From: Hydrococcus rivularis NIES-593
Lineage (GTDB): Bacteria; Cyanobacteriota; Cyanobacteriia; Cyanobacteriales; Microcystaceae
Direction: 5' to 3'
NCBI RefSeq assembly: GCF_001904635.1
Contig: NZ_MRCB01000027.1
Location: 1-64,000 of the forward strand
Length of the DNA stretch: 64,000 bases
Shown: positions 59,484 to 64,000 of the stretch, piece after piece
Numbering within the stretch: position 1 is the first letter of the stretch
How the letters are laid out: every line of letters begins with the position of its first letter
The notes under the pieces: model-generated
Told to the model about the DNA's origin: nothing
The model's database searches: none
Seen by the model: the letters and a program-made list of their open reading frames with translations, nothing else
Made by a program: the position numbers and the translations under genes

Positions 59484-60887
59484 TTATTGATGTGAGCGAC
59501 GATATAGGATTTTAAATGGGTAAATAGAGCGAACGCTATCAAGTGGACGGACATCGAAAGGTAACTTAATAGTAAAAGTGCTACCTTTACCAAATTCACT
59601 TTGCACATCTATGCTGCCGTGATGTGCCAAAACAATTGCTTTGGCGATCGCTAATCCCAATCCAGAACCGCCAGTGCTACGGGAGCGATCGCTATTGACT
59701 CGATAGAAGCGGTCAAAAATCCTAGTCAAATCATGCTGCGGAATACCAATACCCGTATCTTGCACCTGAATCACAGCATAATGGTCACTGCGATCTAGGT
59801 AAACGGTTATCTGTCCTCCTTTTGATGTGTATTGAATTGCATTGATAATTAAGTTAGAAAACAAGCGATAAAGTTGATCTACATTACCAATGATATTCAA
59901 AGAAGTTGACACGCGGATTGAAGATGTTAATGTTACATCAGATGCGATCGCCAAGGCTGCAAATTCCTCTATTAAGTCATTCACAATATCATCCAAGCAA
60001 CAAATGTCTCGTTGCATTGGTGCTGGTTGACGATCTAAGCGAGTCAGCAGCAACAAATCTGTCACCAGAGTTGTCAGTCGCTGATTTTGACGCTGTAGAG
60101 TTTGCAGAATGTCCCGTGCTTCTATTTCATCTATTTGAGGCATCAAAAGGGCTGATTCTACTGTCGCTTGTGTTGCTGCTAAAGGTGTCCGTAATTCGTG
60201 TGCAGCATCGGCTGTAAATTGTTGGATTTGTCTATATGAGCGATAAATTGGCTGCATTGCTAACCCGGCTAACCACCAACTAGCAACACCAACCAGAGTC
60301 ATTACCATTGGTAAACCCAATGCTAAAATGAGTTTCACCGCAACAAGATAACTATTGAAGTCTGCCAAACTTCGCCCTACTTGAATGTAACCCCAATCAC
60401 GATTGTCTTGGGTGTGCAGAACAAAAGAAATTTGGTGGTAGAAGTGTCCTTTGCTGTCTTTGAGAGTTTGCCAAAGTTCCTTGTTAAAGACTGGGGGTAA
60501 TCCTTCTGGATAAGTGCCGGCGATCGCTATCAGGCGTTCAGAATTATCGAAAAAACGCACATAATAATTACCTTGATTGATTGCACTTAAAATATGGCGT
60601 TGGGAACTTAACTGCTCTTGAATACAGCTTTGATCAACTATACAAATATTGGGTAAAAGCTGCTGCATAACTGGTTCTAATTCACCGGGTTGCTGTAATT
60701 TTAGTTCAATGCTGTCGTGCAGTGTTCCGGCAACAGACTCCAGTTCTCGATCTAATGTCATCCAATGAGCATGGGAAATCGCTCTGTAGATCCCGAAACC
60801 GCACAAGCTTAAAATCAAAGCCATAACGAGCGCATACCACAAGGCTAAACGCAGGCGGGTCTGCTTAAACAGTTTATTTTGATTCAT
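59484..60887 (-). CDS. rppB: Sensor histidine kinase, RppB-like
   Basis: 467 residues from the ATG at 60887, 14 bp inside the regulator gene. Two membrane helices (ALWYALVMALILSLCGFGIY; LILALGLPMVMTLVGVASWW) flank a ~150-residue external sensor with two cysteines (NICIVDQSCIQ). The kinase core has the H-box ADAAHELRTPLAATQ, N-box NLIINAIQYTSKG, DTGIGIPQ, FDRFYR and GGSGLGLAIAKAI. It resembles RppB/NrsS of cyanobacteria; the signal is not known from sequence. Cotranscribed with the regulator. Confidence 0.75.
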   Translation of the reverse strand: MNQNKLFKQTRLRLALWYALVMALILSLCGFGIYRAISHAHWMTLDRELESVAGTLHDSIELKLQQPGELEPVMQQLLPNICIVDQSCIQEQLSSQRHILSAINQGNYYVRFFDNSERLIAIAGTYPEGLPPVFNKELWQTLKDSKGHFYHQISFVLHTQDNRDWGYIQVGRSLADFNSYLVAVKLILALGLPMVMTLVGVASWWLAGLAMQPIYRSYRQIQQFTADAAHELRTPLAATQATVESALLMPQIDEIEARDILQTLQRQNQRLTTLVTDLLLLTRLDRQPAPMQRDICCLDDIVNDLIEEFAALAIASDVTLTSSIRVSTSLNIIGNVDQLYRLFSNLIINAIQYTSKGGQITVYLDRSDHYAVIQVQDTGIGIPQHDLTRIFDRFYRVNSDRSRSTGGSGLGLAIAKAIVLAHHGSIDVQSEFGKGSTFTIKLPFDVRPLDSVRSIYPFKILYRRSHQ

Positions 60888-61587
60888 CGGTGAGATTGAG
60901 ACGATATCCTGTACCATGCAAAGTTTCAATCATATTCCCACACCCATTATTGGTTAGTTTGCGACGCAGCAAACGCATTTGAGCAGCTACTACATTACTT
61001 ATGGGTTCTGCACTCACTTCCCAAAGCTGATTACGAATTTGTTCAGTAGTCACAATTTGGTTTGGGTGTTTCATAAAATACTCTAGTAGCTGAAATTCTT
61101 TATTAGTTAAGCAAATCTCCTGTTTCTTGCCTGTATTATTTTGACTAACAACCATATTGTTACCGTAATCAAGAGTCAAATTGCCAACAGTTAATTCTTG
61201 AGGCTGAAATTGGGGCGATCGCCTCTGTAATGCTCTCAATCTAGCCAATAATTCCGCCATGCCAAAGGGCTTGACTAAATAGTCATCCGCGCCTGCATCC
61301 AGCCCAGTCACTTTATCTTCCATTCTGTCTTTAGCTGTCAGCATTAAAACAGGTAGAGGACTTTCACGAGAACGTAGCTTTTTACACAACTCTAAACCTG
61401 ATATTCCTGGCAGCATCCAATCGAAAATAGCTAGCGTGTATTGTGTCCACTGATTTTCTAGATATGCCCAGGCATCATTACCATCGAGTACCCAATCAAC
61501 TAAGTACTTCTGCTGGGTAAGAGTTCGCTTAATAGCAGCACCCAAATCTGGTTCATCTTCGACTAGTAACACTCTCATAGAGTTCAC
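60874..61587 (-). CDS. rppA: OmpR-family response regulator, RppA-like
   Basis: 237 residues. Receiver: LLVEDEPDLGAAIKRTL, phosphoacceptor Asp in AIFDWMLPGISG, VLMLTAKD with the conserved Thr and Lys. The C-terminal winged helix (LTVGNLTLDYGNNMV, LTNKEFQLLEYFMKHPNQ, VSNVVAAQMRLLRRKL-type) is OmpR/PhoB-like. An AGGTGA ribosome site precedes the ATG. In cyanobacteria RppA/RppB pairs respond to redox state or metals; the target genes are not evident here. Confidence 0.75.
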   Translation of the reverse strand: MNSMRVLLVEDEPDLGAAIKRTLTQQKYLVDWVLDGNDAWAYLENQWTQYTLAIFDWMLPGISGLELCKKLRSRESPLPVLMLTAKDRMEDKVTGLDAGADDYLVKPFGMAELLARLRALQRRSPQFQPQELTVGNLTLDYGNNMVVSQNNTGKKQEICLTNKEFQLLEYFMKHPNQIVTTEQIRNQLWEVSAEPISNVVAAQMRLLRRKLTNNGCGNMIETLHGTGYRLNLTDESK

Positions 61588-62438
61588 CTGTCAACAGTAA
61601 GTTGATATCTTTTTAAAAACTTTTTCATCTATACATTTTACATAAAATTTAAGTATAAAATTTTACAATGTTTTTTGAAATAGCAAAATGTTAACAGTGA
61701 AAAAGGACTCAGTAGATTGACTTGCCAAAATAGATGTGGTCTTAGTTTGAGGAGTTACAGAAACTAAGTATTTGCAAGAGTCTATTGAGTCACTATTTAT
61801 TTTGACAGGTAAATATGAAACCAAGATGAAATTCCAGCTATTTCCCGAAAATTTATAAACTGATTTATAAACTATTGGTGTTCATTGTCACATCAAGAAA
61901 GTTCATTAGCATTATTTTTCTCATATTCGAGTTTGACGCTATACAAACAAACCCTCCATTAACTTAAGCTTCATCGTCATGCAAGCAATAGTGTATACAA
62001 AGCAAATCATGGAAGTCAATTTAATGACAATGAGAAAATCATAGCTACTGATTTTTGGAAATTATTTAAGACAATATCTGAAATTTCATCTTGATTTCAT
62101 ATTTATCTTTCAGGATAGAAATATCGAGTCTATTCATGAATGAATACAGGCATTTCTGAGAATTGGCTTGAAAAAATAAACCTGTTAGATATTGATTATT
62201 AACTAGGAGTGATGCCCCGTAAAGCTGACACACCAATTGCCATAGCACAAAAGCAAACCTACCAATAATTGGGGCGGCTGATTTAATCAGGTATTCCAAG
62301 ACATTTGTACATGACATCAAGTTTATTACAAATATCACTAAATTTAGGCTGTAAATACGACATAAGAGAGCTTTAGCAAGTAAGCAAGTTTACAAAGTTG
62401 CAGCCACAGTAATTTCCTCATTTGTTTCAATATTCAAT
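61588..62438. other. 851-bp gap upstream of the regulator
   Basis: AT-rich DNA without a gene I can support. It must contain the regulator promoter (minus strand). Visible items: two copies of ATTTTACA (61635-61642, 61660-61667), 48-80 bp upstream of the regulator start, and the tandem repeat listed next. A 90-codon minus-strand frame at 62066-62338 is not convincing. Confidence 0.4.
61851..61874. repeat. 12-bp tandem direct repeat
   Basis: ATTTATAAACTG followed immediately by ATTTATAAACTA. A spacing of 12 bp puts the two copies on the same DNA face roughly one turn apart, as in OmpR-family binding sites. Located about 265 bp upstream of the regulator start. Confidence 0.35.
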
Positions 62439-63059
62439 ATGAATTCTTTTCCCAAAACTTTATCGTCCGAGAACTTTTCTAGTTCGCAATACAACAATCG
62501 TAAGAGATACAATCTTTTTGTATCTGCCAATGTTACCCAGGCACTAGGAAATGTCCCGATCGTACAGCTTGGAAACATATCCCGTGTATGTATTGAATCA
62601 GAGTGTTTATTAAAGCTTGAGAGCTGCAATCCTGGAGGATCAATTAAGGAGAAAAATGCAGTTTACCTCGTCAAGCGTGCGGAGGAAGAAGGACTACTTG
62701 TACCTGGTGGTACGATTATCGAGTCAAGCTCAGGAAATTTCGGCGTTGGTTTAGCAATGGTAGGAGCAGTCCGAGGGTATCGAGTGATTATTGTTGTCGA
62801 TGCCAAAACTGCGCCACCGTTTAGACGAATGCTGAAAGCATATGGTGCGGAACTTGTGGATGTACCGCTACATGAAGCAGACGAATCAGGCTCTATGCAA
62901 AAGGCGAGAATGAAACGAGCGCATGAGCTTACCGCAACTATCCCTAATGCTTGGTATCCATGTCAGCACTTGAATCCTTGGAATACTGAGGCACATTCAT
63001 ACTACACTGCGCGGGAAATTGAAGCCCACTTTGCTGGCATCAGTGAGAGGTTAAGGTAA
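62439..63059 (+). pseudogene. PLP-dependent cysteine-synthase/SbnA-like gene, 3'-truncated
   Basis: 206 residues. The fold type II start is intact: LGNVPIVQLGNIS, then NPGGSIKEKNAVYLVKRAEE with the PLP-binding lysine, TIIESSSGNFGVGLAMVGAV, and FRRMLKAYGAELVDVP. Complete enzymes of this family (cysteine synthase, diaminopropionate synthase SbnA) are about 310-340 residues; here the frame stops just before the transposase and the second PLP phosphate-binding loop is missing. The transposase insertion probably cut it, so I treat it as a pseudogene, although a short protein could still be made. Confidence 0.65.
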
Positions 63060-63070
63060 TTGCACTTTTG

Positions 63071-64000
63071 TCAAGAGGGTGCAGGAAAAGGGGATAAATC
63101 CAGCTTGGAGACTGGCTTTCGCAGAGATTTGACTACTCCTAAATCTTGGTTTTCTTGAGCAGCGAAATACTTAACGGGGTCATCGGCGTTACCTTTATCG
63201 TATGCAACACTAAAATGGTACAAACCTCGATAAATCATCTCCAACGAAATGCGGTCAAATGGTAGAGATAATTCATCAGCAACAGCATCGGCCAAATCAA
63301 CCAAGACAGCATAAAATAACCAAGTAGCCCAGACTTGTAATTTGACACCATTAATAGAACCAGTCCACAAATAAGATAATCCTAATAACCGTTTAACAGT
63401 ATGAAAAGCTTCCTCAATTCGCCATCTTCTGCGATATAAATCAGCCACAGCGTAAGGAGGTAAGATTTGTGGGTCAAGGACAGAAGTAATATAAGAATAG
63501 CTAGTTTTACCAACTTTAATTTCGATTAAACGTAAAGTAAGAACTGGTGCGCCACGACGAACAGTACCAAGTAGAATCAAGCGGTCTTTAACTAAATGGT
63601 CATAGCTAAAAATTTTTAAGTATTTAATAGATGCTTTAGCTTTTAAACGAGTAATAAAATAAACTTCTTGGTTAATGAGTTGTTGAAAAAAATGAAAATG
63701 ATAAAAACCTCTGTCAAGTAAAATCAGAGTTTTAGCTTTTAGTAAATTCAGTAATGGGGCTTCAAAATTAGTTTCGGAAGCGGCAGGATTAGTATGAAAC
63801 CAAACCTCAACAGGTAAACGATTAACCAAATCTATAACTGTACAAATCTTTCCCGCCAACTGACCTGTTTTCAAGTCCTCCAAGCTTTTGAGCTTGCGGA
63901 ATAAAGCCTCTAATGTAGAGCCATCAGCTATCCAAATCCTTTCAAAATTATTGAGGGCAAATTTAACACTATCGGGGAGTGGTCGTCTGAGCCTTTGCTG
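63071..64000 (-). CDS. IS4-family transposase, partial (runs off the window)
   Basis: At least 310 codons are open to the window edge; the 5' end is outside. The DDE triad is visible: IADGSTLEALFRKL, LILLDRGFYHFH, and the IS4 Y-2-R-3-E-6-K signature YRRRWRIEEAFHTVK. The C-terminus (SLRKPVSKLDLSPFPAPS) is complete. The IS terminus lies between 63053 and 63070; its terminal repeat cannot be recognised without the other end. It has interrupted the PLP-dependent gene next to it. Confidence 0.85.
   Translation of the reverse strand, partial: QQRLRRPLPDSVKFALNNFERIWIADGSTLEALFRKLKSLEDLKTGQLAGKICTVIDLVNRLPVEVWFHTNPAASETNFEAPLLNLLKAKTLILLDRGFYHFHFFQQLINQEVYFITRLKAKASIKYLKIFSYDHLVKDRLILLGTVRRGAPVLTLRLIEIKVGKTSYSYITSVLDPQILPPYAVADLYRRRWRIEEAFHTVKRLLGLSYLWTGSINGVKLQVWATWLFYAVLVDLADAVADELSLPFDRISLEMIYRGLYHFSVAYDKGNADDPVKYFAAQENQDLGVVKSLRKPVSKLDLSPFPAPS

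Noticed and set aside
62066-62338. 90-codon minus-strand frame in the gap upstream of the regulator
   Set aside because: No ribosome site, no recognisable domain and composition close to the surrounding AT-rich noncoding DNA.
1-64000. CRISPR array or tRNA genes
   Set aside because: No regularly spaced identical repeats and no tRNA-like cloverleaf were noticed on either strand.

Overview
The window reads as part of a large conjugative plasmid of a filamentous cyanobacterium (Nostoc/Anabaena/Calothrix-like). Reasons: the HIP1 octamer GCGATCGC and its GCGATCGCC variants recur throughout; there are a Ycf46-like AAA ATPase, a chloroplast-like group II intron and an RppA/RppB-type two-component pair; and partition, replication and type IV secretion genes sit together. 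No rRNA, tRNA or CRISPR array was seen.

Layout. (1) 0-3.3 kb: a nuclease-like gene, an AAA+ ATPase and a DUF192 protein. (2) 3.3-18.7 kb: a same-strand type IV secretion (conjugation) cluster with likely VirB2, B3, B4, B5, B6, B8, B10, B9, an unknown large membrane-anchored protein, the VirD4 coupling ATPase and an 837-aa unknown. No VirB11 or relaxase was recognised. (3) 19-34 kb: an accessory zone. It holds a TnpB element that splits a small gene, an HNH-like gene, a minus-strand cassette of membrane protein, P-loop ATPase and TPR protein that looks like a split STAND NTPase, a FolD-like/glycosyltransferase pair, a DUF1998 helicase, decayed gene pieces and a gene with an operator-like palindrome over its promoter. 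(4) 34.4-59.3 kb: a replication and partition core. It contains a primase, a PRTRC-type (ubiquitin-like/JAB/ThiF) cassette, PD-(D/E)XK-like and methyltransferase-like genes, a sliding clamp, DnaX, a family B DNA polymerase, delta, delta-prime, an ssb gene interrupted by a group II intron, a second SSB-like protein, and ParA/ParB. (5) 59.5-64 kb: an RppB/RppA-like sensor/regulator pair, an 850-bp gap, and a PLP-dependent synthase cut short by an IS4-family transposase that runs off the window.

The most interesting system is in region 4. The plasmid carries nearly all parts of a clamp-dependent replisome except an alpha (PolC/DnaE) subunit. The polymerase is instead a compact family B enzyme. 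The polymerase, the first PRTRC-cassette protein and a 223-aa unknown all end in the same pentapeptide QLSLF, the bacterial clamp-binding motif; two more neighbours carry QLSLL or QLSLEL. This links the PRTRC ubiquitin-like cassette and several unknown proteins to the plasmid's own sliding clamp.

Many intergenic gaps hold short hairpins, often perfect and each of different sequence, frequently ending only a few bases before the next start codon. All functions here are read from sequence and memory of families; no searches were run.
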